In this document: positions 26,809 to 36,100 of the stretch, piece by piece
Numbering within the stretch: the first letter of the stretch is position 1
Layout: every line of letters begins with the position of its first letter
Source: Desnuesiella massiliensis
GTDB taxonomy: Bacteria; Bacillota; Clostridia; Clostridiales; Clostridiaceae
Length of the DNA stretch: 64,000 nt
Direction of reading: 5' to 3'
NCBI RefSeq assembly: GCF_001403615.1
Contig: NZ_LN879456.1
Coordinates: 1,178,001-1,242,000 of the forward strand
Notes under the pieces: generated by a model
What the model was told of the DNA's origin: nothing
Database searches by the model: none
The model's input: only the letters and a program-made list of their open reading frames with translations
Program-made: the position numbers and the translations under genes

Positions 26809-26979
26809 TTATTCTTCTTTTTCTTCTTCTTCTTTTTCTTCTTCCCCAGGCCATAGTTTTTGTTCACTACTAGGGCCTATGGGCCTTAAAGTTGACTTAT
26901 CACTAGGGCCTATAGGCCCTAAACTTTTTTTAGCACTAAAGCCTGCAGCCCCTAATTCATTCCTTCTTTCCAAGTATTT
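26809..26979 (-). pseudogene. 56-codon coding remnant with GPIGPS repeats, copy 2
   Basis: An open frame encodes NELGAAGFSAKKSLGPIGPS, then DKSTLRPIGPS, EQKLWPGEE and a Glu/Lys tail. It has no start codon of its own; a stop precedes it. It corresponds to the remnant at 16887-17060. In the DNA it appears as three palindromic ACTAGGGCCTATAGGCCC units about 34 bp apart. It sits between a MerR-type promoter and a terminator. The rest of 26438-27147 shows no other gene. Confidence 0.5.
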
Positions 26980-27083
26980 TTACAATAGTTGATCTTCTAT
27001 TTTTCGACTTTCTTCCTATAAATTCTATGAGTGAAGAAACATAAAATAAATTATTTTTTTCAGTATCATTCATTTATGAATAT

Positions 27084-27114
27084 AAAATACGCTATGACCT
27101 TACATCATAGTCAA
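27084..27114 (-). promoter_or_regulatory. Orphan MerR-type promoter
   Basis: Minus strand TTGACT (plus 27109-27114), 19-bp spacer with ATGATGTAAGGTCAT, and TATTTT (27084-27089). It nearly duplicates the flavodoxin-MerR promoter at 18596-18626 but reads only into the remnant at 26809-26979. Confidence 0.6.
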
Positions 27115-27147
27115 GTATAAAAAATTTCAGTGAAATCTAACCTTAGC

Positions 27148-28002
27148 TTAAAACTCCTCTTCATGCCTTTTAAAAAACTCATAATAAGTACGCACATTTT
27201 CTAATTCTGTCCATCTTTTCACATCAACTGGATCTTCATCAAGATCATATATTTTTGCTCCATTCATCGCAAGGAGAAATGGTGAATGTGTTGATATAAT
27301 AAATTGGCAGCCTAAATACCGTGCTGACTCCTCAATAAACTTCACTAATTCCATCTGACGTTTTGGTGAAAGACTGTTCTCAGGCTCATCTAACATATAC
27401 AGTCCATTTTCACCAATTTTTTCAATAAAATATTTGAATGCGCTTTCTCCATTTGAATACTCCCTCACATTAGCCATCAACTCACTTCTCACAAACCGGG
27501 ACTGTGTTTTGCTTCTAGCAGCATTTACTTTTTTTAACTGCTCATAATCTGCTATAGACTTCATTCGGAAATGAGAATATTTAGCATCTAAATATTCCTC
27601 AAAAAGTTCTTCCCGCTTTTGGTCAATTCCTTCGTTGAGATTACGGATATTCAACATATAATCAAATACATCATCACTGGTTATAATTCTGCTATTTTTA
27701 GGGATATCAACTTCAAGCTCCAGCTCACACATATTCACATAGGCAGAATAGAAATTAGATTTATTGTAGATAGAATCTCTATGGATTCCTATTTTTTCTG
27801 CCATCACATTTAATGCTGTTGATTTTCCTGAACCATTTCCACCATATAGAATCGTAATTGGTTTAAAATCAATTCTTTCAAAACCATGTCTTGATAATAT
27901 CTTAAAAGGATAAAAGGAGTCATAGCACATTCTTTTTTCCTCTAGCAAAAAGTCAAATTCCATGTCATCATTTGGAAACTTAAAAACATTTAAATAAACC
28001 AT
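27148..28002 (-). CDS. AAA/ABC-type ATPase, stand-alone
   Basis: About 284 aa. Walker A LYGGNGSGKSTALNVMAE near residue 55, a signature-like SNGESAF segment, Walker B/D-loop YMLDEPENSLSPKRQ near 200 and switch His in IISTHSPFLLA. This is the compact SMC/ABC-ATPase fold of stand-alone predicted ATP-binding proteins. No transmembrane region and no nuclease domain. Role unknown; such ATPases appear both in housekeeping and defense contexts. Lies close behind the VanW gene in the same direction. Confidence 0.8.
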   Translation of the reverse strand: MVYLNVFKFPNDDMEFDFLLEEKRMCYDSFYPFKILSRHGFERIDFKPITILYGGNGSGKSTALNVMAEKIGIHRDSIYNKSNFYSAYVNMCELELEVDIPKNSRIITSDDVFDYMLNIRNLNEGIDQKREELFEEYLDAKYSHFRMKSIADYEQLKKVNAARSKTQSRFVRSELMANVREYSNGESAFKYFIEKIGENGLYMLDEPENSLSPKRQMELVKFIEESARYLGCQFIISTHSPFLLAMNGAKIYDLDEDPVDVKRWTELENVRTYYEFFKRHEEEF

Positions 28003-28013
28003 TATCATCTTCC

Positions 28014-28820
28014 TTATATTTTATCATTATCCATATCTAATTTGTACTTAACTTCGCAATGATTTTTTATAAGCATTTCTTCTCTTATCTTATTCCCTGT
28101 ATTTTTATCTAAAACAGTTCTCCAAATTTCATTTTCCCTATAGTATTTACCATCACCTTCTATAAATCTATGATTTCTCTCAAACACATGATAAGATTCT
28201 TCAAGTTCTTTGTCTGCCCTTATTTCTCCTTTTATATACTTATTATCAAAGCTTATATTTATTTGAAAAGTATAAGGGGTACTATTTATAAATTTTAAGT
28301 CTACATAATTATAAAATACTGTAGCCCCACTTGCAAAGGGTAAAACCCTTCCATTATCAGGGAACGGGTCGAAACTATGCCTATATCTTTCTGTAACCGT
28401 AAGAGGACTGTGAAGTACCATCCAATATATTAAGTTAGATAATTGACAAAGGCCTCCCCCTACGCCTGTCTTTACTTCTCCCATGGACAGGCACATTCCT
28501 TCCTTGTAACCCTTCTTTTTTGAAGTTTTCCCCACTAGTCTCCAAAAGGAAAAGGTTTCTCCCGGTGTTATAATTACTCCATTGATTTTCTCAGCAGCTA
28601 ATTTTAAATTAACCACCTTATTATATTGAAGCTCTATATTTGAATTGCCAAGTTTTCTTATTAGTACAGATTGATGTTTCTTTACTCTTACAGGCAATTG
28701 GTTTTCTAACTTAGTTGTAGCATATTTATTTCCATCAAAAGCTGTGGTTATCTTTTTAAAGGCTCTTTTCTGTTCTACCCTAAATATATAAACCATTTTA
28801 GATCTTTCACTTAATAGCAT
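28014..28820 (-). CDS. VanW-family protein
   Basis: 268 aa. The VanW domain covers about residues 70-195: INGVIITPGETFSFWRLVG, the Gly-rich VGGGLCQLSNLIYWMVLHSP, and HSFDPFP. VanW proteins accompany some vancomycin gene clusters but are common in clostridia with unknown function. No signal peptide or membrane helix is visible here. Eleven bases upstream of the ATPase gene, probably co-transcribed. Confidence 0.88.
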   Translation of the reverse strand: MLLSERSKMVYIFRVEQKRAFKKITTAFDGNKYATTKLENQLPVRVKKHQSVLIRKLGNSNIELQYNKVVNLKLAAEKINGVIITPGETFSFWRLVGKTSKKKGYKEGMCLSMGEVKTGVGGGLCQLSNLIYWMVLHSPLTVTERYRHSFDPFPDNGRVLPFASGATVFYNYVDLKFINSTPYTFQINISFDNKYIKGEIRADKELEESYHVFERNHRFIEGDGKYYRENEIWRTVLDKNTGNKIREEMLIKNHCEVKYKLDMDNDKI

Positions 28821-28940
28821 ATTTAACCCTCCCTACTCCCTTTACATATAATAATACGCAATAATATTATGTACAGCCACTATGATATTCCTTTATATGC
28901 TATTGTTTTTAAAAATATAGCTACCGTATTTTCCTATAAG

Positions 28941-28978
28941 TAAAGCCTTTGAGCATACCTAACATCTCAAAGGCTTTA
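28941..28978. terminator. Hairpin downstream of the radical SAM gene
   Basis: TAAAGCCTTTGAG / CTCAAAGGCTTTA, 13-bp stem. Its right arm and the following AAATCATT-ATATTA-TAAC sequence recur, diverged, at 30308-30335 on the other side of the radical SAM gene. Apart from this, 28821-29116 shows nothing. Confidence 0.5.
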
Positions 28979-29116
28979 AATCATTTATATTATTAACTTA
29001 ACTTCTTTAATTTAAGAATTTAAGTTATTCACTCTATTTTATTTGTTCTTCTTCACTTCAACTGCCATTCTTTACGTAAAAAGAATTATAAAGGAAAAGT
29101 AAAATCACAAGACTCT

Positions 29117-30241
29117 CTAAAAAATTAGTTCTCCTGGTTTATAGCCGTAAGGCAGTTCTTCTTCACTTAAAAATTTGAAATTGTCGTCACGTAGTATTGG
29201 TAAAAATACTTCGTATGGAACCTTTAAAAACTCACAGGCATAATTACTGGCTCCGAACCACTTACCCTCTTTGCTACTCAAATTCAAATCTCTAGCAAAT
29301 TTTGTATGATTTGAGCAATCGTGAACTGCTAAATCCCAGTTTTCTTCATCGGCTATTTTCATGAATTTCAGAGTTAATTCCCTGCTCCAAATTGGAGAAA
29401 TATAGCCATGTCTAGAAATATACATGTTTTCTCCAAAATAATTGTATATGTTATTCTCATTTAAATGTAGTTCTGCACAATTTATAAAATCGAGTTTTGT
29501 CTCTAAGATTGCTTGCTTTTTCTTAAAAAATGCTTCGAAAAACTCAGGAGTCATTGGAGTTTCAATACCTACATTTTTAATATATTTTTTCGCTATTCTA
29601 ATATTTTCAATAACTTTGTCCGAACAATTAGAGGCACCCAGGTTGAAGCGTATCTCGTCAAGACCAGCTTCAGCTAATGCTTTCAATGCCTCTTCCGTAG
29701 CTAAAGTGCCATTTGTATATAGATGTTGATAAATCTGGGCATCACTAAATTTCTTTATAATCGAATAGTATTTTTCAATTTCTATAAATGGCTCTAAATA
29801 AACGTATGAAATGCCCGTAGGTTTCTGGTGGATGGAAAGAAGTAAATCAATATCCTTGTCATAAAATTTTGTACCTCCGATTTCCCACATACCTTCACCA
29901 ACGGGTGGAATATCATCTAGCTCTCCATAATTATAACAGAATTTACACTCTAAGTTACATTTATTGGTTTTTCTAATTGCACTCAACCCAGTTCCCATGA
30001 GACAAGACCTACATCCTTTAGAAAATTTCTCTTCATTTCCCACAAAAAAAGTTCTATTACTCAAAGTTTTAAAGTTTTTAATTTCTGACATTAACTTATC
30101 ATTTCTATGATCGATTGCCGCCTCAATTTGCGCAAAGGTAGCGTAAATGATTTCTTGTTGTTTTGTCATAACTTCCTCATCTTCTGGCAATATTGAAAAA
30201 AATTCAAACCACATTAACGCATCCTTCTTTAAAATTTTCAT
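29117..30241 (-). CDS. Radical SAM protein, unknown substrate
   Basis: About 374 aa. The 4Fe-4S/SAM motif CNLECKFC lies near residue 90, preceded by two more cysteines (GCRSCLMG) that may hold an extra cluster or be structural. Later blocks (YLEPFIEIEKYY, YTNGTLATEEALKALAEAG, EIRFNLGAS) follow the radical SAM TIM barrel. The C-terminus has no SPASM-type cysteine cluster. Start 30241 has GAGGAGG upstream; the frame extends to 30319. Monocistronic, bracketed by diverged direct repeats. Confidence 0.85.
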   Translation of the reverse strand: MKILKKDALMWFEFFSILPEDEEVMTKQQEIIYATFAQIEAAIDHRNDKLMSEIKNFKTLSNRTFFVGNEEKFSKGCRSCLMGTGLSAIRKTNKCNLECKFCYNYGELDDIPPVGEGMWEIGGTKFYDKDIDLLLSIHQKPTGISYVYLEPFIEIEKYYSIIKKFSDAQIYQHLYTNGTLATEEALKALAEAGLDEIRFNLGASNCSDKVIENIRIAKKYIKNVGIETPMTPEFFEAFFKKKQAILETKLDFINCAELHLNENNIYNYFGENMYISRHGYISPIWSRELTLKFMKIADEENWDLAVHDCSNHTKFARDLNLSSKEGKWFGASNYACEFLKVPYEVFLPILRDDNFKFLSEEELPYGYKPGELIF

Positions 30242-30544
30242 AATGTATCCTCCTCTAATTAAATATGTTCCCGCAAACGAAAACCCTCGAATGTGTGTAT
30301 GTGCACCCAAGGGCTTCAAATCATTGATATTACTAACTTTTAGCTATATGTGTTTTGTTCAATTAAAAAAATCTCTTGCTTTTTTCAAGCTATTTTTTCA
30401 AGATTTTCTTCTATATCTCTTCTCTTTTTTCTTTCGGTTTCCGCCTATTTTTCTCCCTCTGACTATTTGATAATACATGATTTCAACCATTGTTTCAAGC
30501 TTTTTCTCCTTCATTTCTAAGCATTTATCTCTTGCATTTTGGGT

Positions 30545-30725
30545 ATGAAAAAAGCCCACTGGCATATCCTGTGAGCTCTTAAATCAATTCTTTTTTATAA
30601 AAAGCAGAGGTTTATTGTTTTGTTACAGTTTACTTTTAAGGCTTACTAATGTCTACACATACCTTGAGAGTACAATAATGATGTCATTAAGATCTCGTTA
30701 TCCCTTGGCTGAAATATACTTTATC
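30545..30725. repeat. Dispersed ~180-bp sequence, copy 2
   Basis: Aligns with 18665-18860: hairpin AAAAGCCCACTGG...GTGAGCT (a minus-strand terminator with a T run), then GAGGTTTATTGTTTTGTTACA and ACCTTGAGAGTACAA. Neither copy holds an intact gene. The rest of 30242-30774 shows only the diverged repeat at 30285-30345. Confidence 0.5.
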
Positions 30726-30774
30726 ATGGAATCTTATTTTTAATAAAGAAATCTAAACAATACCTAATTAAAAT

Positions 30775-30903
30775 TTATAACCTAGCTCTAAAAAATAATG
30801 CTATCTCTTCAAAATCTTGCTTATCGCGCAATAAACTAATAATTTTATCCTTATAACAATTTATATCGTCTATTACCTCGGCTAAGATACTATGCTTTCT
30901 CAT
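30775..30903 (-). pseudogene. 42-codon ORF cut at the IS boundary
   Basis: Encodes MRKHSILAEVIDDINCYKDK followed by IISLLRDKQDF and a stop. It begins four bases from the inferred IS end and has no ribosome site, so it is probably the 3' end of a gene interrupted by the insertion. No family recognised. Confidence 0.35.
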
Positions 30904-30973
30904 AAGCCCCTAAATTGATTTGGGCAATTGCCTATACATTTATTATAATGTAGAAAGTGATTGGAGGTAAGCT

Positions 30974-31303
30974 ATGAAGGGAAGAAGTTATACAAAAGAA
31001 TTGAAGGAAGAAATATTAAGAGAAGTTAAAGAAGTGGGAAATGTATAGCTAGTCTCAAGAAGACATGGAATATCAAAGTCAACCATATTTACGTGGATTA
31101 AAAACTCCGTAAATAAGGAAGAGATTAAAGTTAAGCCAGGAAGAAAAGCTTTAGTTAAGGGAGATAGAGAACTTAAAGATGAATTGACAGAAGTAACTAA
31201 TGAGAATGATCAGTTAAAGAAACTTCTAGGAGAGAAAGACTTAGAGATAGCAATACTTAGAGACCTAATAAAAAAATCAAACCCTCAATTAAAGGTAAAG
31301 TAG
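30974..31303 (+). pseudogene. IS3 orfA, nonsense-mutated
   Basis: Frame: SYTKELKEEILREVKEVGN, then TAG at 31046, then VSRRHGISKSTIFTWIKN and a coiled coil (VTNENDQLKKLLGEKDLEIA). This is a clear HTH_Tnp_1/orfA protein of about 109 codons interrupted by one in-frame stop. Confidence 0.8.
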
Positions 31304-32212
31304 AGATAGCTAAAAAATAAATAGATCAAGGATATAACGCAGTTTTTGTACTAAAGACGGTGAAACTTGGAAGGTCAACATATTACTATAACATGAGTGT
31401 AGCAGGAAAAGAAAAGACAAAGCCTCGTGGATACCGCCTAAACAAAGAAAATAAGGTATGTGATGAGCAGGTTAAAGAGTTTATTATGAAGTTAATTGAT
31501 GGAGATGCCAGTGATTATGGATATAGAAAAATAACATACCATCTAAGGAAGCAATATAGCCTCATAATCAACCATAAGAAGGTTTATAGACTGTGTAAAG
31601 TGCTTGGCATACTTAAAAGGCCAAAGAGTTATTAAGCCTAAGGTAAAGAAGACTATCGCAGTAAACAGGACTATAACGGGCTCTAATCAGCTTTGGGAAA
31701 TGGATATAAAATATGGTTATGTTCATGGTGAGGATAAATTTTTCTATCTGCTAAATCTAGTTGATATTTTTGATAGAAGTATCATTGATTATCACATGGG
31801 TTTACACTGCGAAGCTAAGGATGCGGCAGCATTACTGAGAAAATGCTTAATTCGTAGAAACTTATTTGCAGAAGGAGCCAAAAAGCCTGTGATAAGAACG
31901 GATAATGGACCGCAATTTGTAAGCCATAAATTCAGCCAGTGCTGCGAAGAAATAGGAATAGAACATGAAAAAATACCTGTTAGAACATCAAACAAAAATG
32001 CACATATAGAGTCATTTCATAGAATACTTGAGGATGACTGCTTGAAAAAGTATGAGTTTCAGAGCTATGCAGAAGCATATGAAACAGTAAACGAATTCAT
32101 GGAGTTTTATAACAATAGGAGGATTCATTCAAGTCTAAGGTTTATGTCACCGAATGAATTTTACAACCTTTATTTTGGAGAAGATCTAACAAATATTAAA
32201 ATAATGGTCTAA
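31300..32212 (+). pseudogene. IS3 orfB transposase, stop and frameshift
   Basis: A TAA at 31318 interrupts the start, and a frameshift near 31604-31637 separates the N-terminal HTH_21 part (DYGYRKITYHLRKQYSLIIN) from the rve domain. The DDE residues are visible in WEMDIKYG, RTDNGPQF and HIESFHR. The element cannot move on its own. Confidence 0.85.
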
Positions 32213-32272
32213 CTCTAAGAAAATAAAAGAATTTATTAGGTTTTGTCCAAAACGAAGGGGTTAATCCGCAGT

Positions 32273-32386
32273 ATGGATGTGCCCTTAGATGTAATCTGTG
32301 AACAGATGGGAAGAACTCCTCCGTGGATGAAAGGTCTGCAGTTAAGAACCGATGGCTATGAGACAATGTTTTATAAAAAAGATTGA
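32273..32386 (+). pseudogene. C-terminal coding remnant of a mobile-element gene
   Basis: Encodes MDVPLDVICEQMGRTPPWMK, then GLQLRTDGYETMFYKKD and a stop, followed by a terminator. It looks like the intact 3' end of a longer gene cut by the IS side. It marks the left edge of the first mobile island. The parent family is not identified. Confidence 0.4.
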
Positions 32387-32390
32387 TGTA

Positions 32391-32430
32391 AAACAGCAGT
32401 GTCGTATCTGATTGATTGACACTGCTGTTT
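32391..32430. terminator. Bidirectional intrinsic terminator
   Basis: AAACAGCAGTGTC / GACACTGCTGTTT, 13-bp perfect stem, between the remnant (plus) and the end of the type I R-M operon (minus). Confidence 0.75.
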
Positions 32431-32451
32431 CGCTGAAAGGCAGTAAAGTAG

Positions 32452-33150
32452 TTATTCCATATAGTCGAGTGTTTGCCCGTTCAATGTCATCTTGATCTCT
32501 CTCCACATAGGCATAAACTTATCCATTAGCGATACAAAACGCTCATTGTGGTTCTTTTCTATAAGATGAGCAAGTTCATGAATAATAACGTATTCTAGGC
32601 ATTCAGGCGTCTTCTTTGCAAGCTGTAAATTAAGCCATATTTTGCCTGATTGCGTGTTGCAGGTCCCCCAACGGGATGTCATATACTTTGTTTGCCAGCT
32701 TGTTGCTTTTAAGCCGGTAATCTTTTCGCATTTGGGTAATAGCACGTTAATCTCAGCTTTCAACAAATCTCTGTACCATTCACGGATGAATTTTTCACGC
32801 TGAAGCGCAGTGCTTTCTTTACGAACTGTTAAAATCGCTTTATCACCGGATAATACAAGAGAGTTTCTATTACCGTATTCGGTTCTCAAATAGTATTGTT
32901 TGCCCCAAACATATAGCGTTTCACCGGAAATATATTCACGCTGGGATTGGCGTGGTTGATTATCAAATTTTTCAACCTGTCGCTTAATCCAACTTACTTT
33001 CGTACGCACAAAACGCTCTATTGCTTCATCGCTCATTGAAAGAGGGGCGGACACCATTACATTCCCGTTTGGCGGCTTAACATAAAGGTGCATATTTTTT
33101 ATATTCTTTTTACACACCTCAATTGGTATGCCTGAAATGTTTAGCGTCAT
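32452..33150 (-). CDS. YgjP-like zinc metallopeptidase (DUF45/WLM)
   Basis: 232 aa. The Zn motif is YVIIHELAHLIEKNHNERF (HExxH plus a third His), and the C-terminus is PMWREIKMTLNG. The YgjP/DUF45 group is gluzincin-like and frequently lies at the 3' end of type I R-M operons. Its start codon directly follows the hsdR stop (TAA-ATG), so it is translationally coupled. Its role beside R-M is unknown; proteolytic control of HsdR or self-processing is only a guess. Confidence 0.88.
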   Translation of the reverse strand: MTLNISGIPIEVCKKNIKNMHLYVKPPNGNVMVSAPLSMSDEAIERFVRTKVSWIKRQVEKFDNQPRQSQREYISGETLYVWGKQYYLRTEYGNRNSLVLSGDKAILTVRKESTALQREKFIREWYRDLLKAEINVLLPKCEKITGLKATSWQTKYMTSRWGTCNTQSGKIWLNLQLAKKTPECLEYVIIHELAHLIEKNHNERFVSLMDKFMPMWREIKMTLNGQTLDYME

Positions 33151-36100
33151 TTAATATTCTCCTTGCTCAACAACAATATTGTAAATTCTCTCAACCTCAT
33201 CTTTATCATTAAGAATCTTGTATAATGCTTTTTTAATTCTTCGCTCTTTAAATTCGTTATGACGGAAGTCTTCCTCCTTGCTTTCAAGAACGGCTTTATC
33301 AAGAGCGATTGCCAGTGCTTCATCTTCACCACAATTATCATAAAATGCCCTCATAGCGCAACTGTGACGAACACTTTCAGGATAATGAGTATTGTTTTCT
33401 GGTTCTTCTGATTTTTTTACCAACTCAACATATTGCTCAAGCATCTTTTCGTAAGCGATAACACCTTCACGTCTTGCCCTAATTAACTCATCGAGAATGG
33501 CAGACATCTTTTCATAATACTTTGGATTGATGAGGATTTTCTCAACTATCTTTTTACGGATATTGTTTTCAATTGCTTCAGCAGCGGATTCTTTCCCTTT
33601 ACCACCAAGTTTTTCACCCTGCGCTACAACAAAGTCGAGTAAAGTAAAGTCATCAAATTCGCCTATTTTACGGCTTTCTTCTGCTCTTATATATGTGTCT
33701 ATTAAACGTCGCATATCAGCTTCATAAGATTTAAGGTCAATAAAGTCACCGCTGACATTACATATTGTTTCCTTGATTGCAGCATAAAATACTACTTTCT
33801 TATCAAGATCTATTTGCTGAGCAGAAGTATAACCGATTTTACCTAAATCTCCCTTGACCTCGGCATAAGCTCGGACAACGCGGTTAACAAGCTTATACAG
33901 TTTTTCACGGCTACGAGAGCAAGATTCATCATCAATACCACCCACTCCAGTTTCACCGCAGAAATAGTGGATATAATCTATTTCTTCACGAGGTGCAGGA
34001 ACGCCACCACACAGGTCATCAAGTTCTTCAAGTGTTTCTTCAAGATATTTCTTCGCCTCACCAAGACGGTCTTTTAATAAGCCTTCAATATCCTCAGTAG
34101 CATAACCTTCAAATGCACCAGCTGTATATTTTCCAAGTGCTGATGCCAAATCACCAAAAAGCTGCTTGTAGTCAACAATATAACCGAAATCCTTGGCTTC
34201 ACCGTCAAGTCTGTTGACACGACATATAGCTTGGAAAAGCCCATGGTCATGCATTGATTTGTCGATGTAAAGATAAGTACACGGTGGAGCATCAAATCCC
34301 GTTAGTAATTTATCTACGACAATTAGCAGTTTCATTTGAGCAGGTTCTTCAATAAACTTTCGTTTCACCTCAACTTCAAAGTCCTCTGCCTTTTTGCCAT
34401 CAAGCATCTTCATATAGATTTCATATTGCTCAAACTCTTTTGAACCTTCCGCTTCGGTACGCAGATTGCTTTCAAGTGGCACAAAAGATGTTACAATAGC
34501 ACACTGCTTAAAACCACGAGACTGAAAAATCTCGTAATATTTACAGGCTGAATATATTGAATCGGCCACCAGCATGGCATTTCCGTTGCCATCTACAAGT
34601 CGATTTTTAAAATCAAAATCACTGATAATATCTTGTGCAATAATCTCAAGGCGTTTACGAGAACTGCACACCTTTTGCATGTTGCCCCACTTGGACTTAA
34701 GCTTTGCTTTTGCGGCATCATTAAGCCCTCGTGTTTTGGCTTCAAAATATTCGTCTATTTTTTCTTGTGCAGTAATTATCTGTTCAATATCACGGGCCTC
34801 ATATCTTAGATCAAGCACAACACCATCTGCCACGGCTTCATCATATTTATAGGAATGTATGTACCCAGGCGAGAACACCTCAATACTTGTTTTCTTGTCT
34901 TCTACAAGAAGCGGTGTACCTGTAAAACCAATAAATATTGCACTAGGCAAAATTTCTTTCATTGCTTCGTGCAACAATCCGCTCTGAGTTCTGTGACATT
35001 CATCTACGAATACTACAAAATCGCCCTTTGCCTTAAAATTACTTGGCAGAGATCCTTTTAAGTCCTTAATGAATTTTTCAACAGATTTCTTCGCTTGTGC
35101 ATCAGTTATTTCGGCATTTCTACGCACCCCAAACTTTTGAATAAGTGTACAAATTAAACGCTTGTCCGTTTTATCAAGTCTTTCAATAAGATCAGCACAT
35201 GAACTTGTGCGGTAAACCTGTTCATCTACACCTTTATAGACTTTTTCCATCTGTTCATCTAATTCGTCGCGGTCAGTAACTATTAAAACCCTTGCATTGG
35301 AGTTATTTGCAAGTATCCACTTGGAGAGCCATACCATCGTCAGCGTTTTACCGCTACCTTGGGTATGCCAAATAATACCGCCTTGTCTTCTATCAAGTTT
35401 AATTTGAGCCTTTTTTATACCAAAATACTGGTTGTGGCGGCAAATCTTTTTTATGCCCTTATCATAAATTATAAAGTTATGAATTAAATCCAATAGCCTA
35501 CGCTTTTGAAACATACTGAAAAGCTGTGCGTCCAGTCTATCTGCCAGCTTTTCACATTTTTCTAAAATATCGAGAGACAAATCATCAAGGGGTTGTGCAA
35601 CAGTATTTACCGTGTCGTTTTTCCATTCAAGATAATACTTTTCCTTTGTTTCAATAGTGCCATAACGTAAGCCTTCTCCGCTATTTCCGGCCATTGCAAA
35701 TTGAATTGTAGTAAAAAATGGTTTGTTAAAATGCTCGCTTTGGTTAGAAAGGTTTTGGCGAATACCGGCAGACACAGACACAGAGGACCTTTTAAGTTCA
35801 ACCACAGCAATAGCAATGCCGTTAATATAAACAACAAGGTCAGGGCGGCGTTCACTTTTATCCTTTATGGTCACTTCTTCAGCAATAGCAAATTCATTGT
35901 TGTAAGAATGTTCCCAGTCAATGAAATATACTGTCTTTTCCGGTTCGCCAGGGTTTTCTTTCACCTTTGCACCATATTTGAGCAGTGAATAAACGTCTTG
36001 ATTGGCTTTGTATAAGCCTTGTTGCAAGTTCCCTGCAGCACGAACAAGGATATCCACGGCTTTTTTAGACAGACTTTCGCTATATCCTCGGCTTAAAAGG

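Larger units (their letters stand above)
30907..32260 (+). mobile_element. Decayed IS3-family insertion sequence
   Basis: About 1.35 kb. The ends share imperfect inverted repeats: CCCCT...ATTTGGGCAATTGCCTA on the left, and CCCCTTCGTTTTGGACAAAA with CCTA on the complement of the right. Inside are orfA (HTH plus leucine-zipper-like helix) and orfB (rve integrase), both broken. No clear target duplication is visible, and the flanks belong to different genes. Confidence 0.75.

Noticed and set aside
26860..26960. Tandem palindromes ACTAGGGCCTATAGGCCC as a CRISPR-like or REP-like array
   Set aside because: Only three imperfect units, and they translate into a conserved GPIGPS frame shared with 16887-17060, so a coding remnant explains them better.
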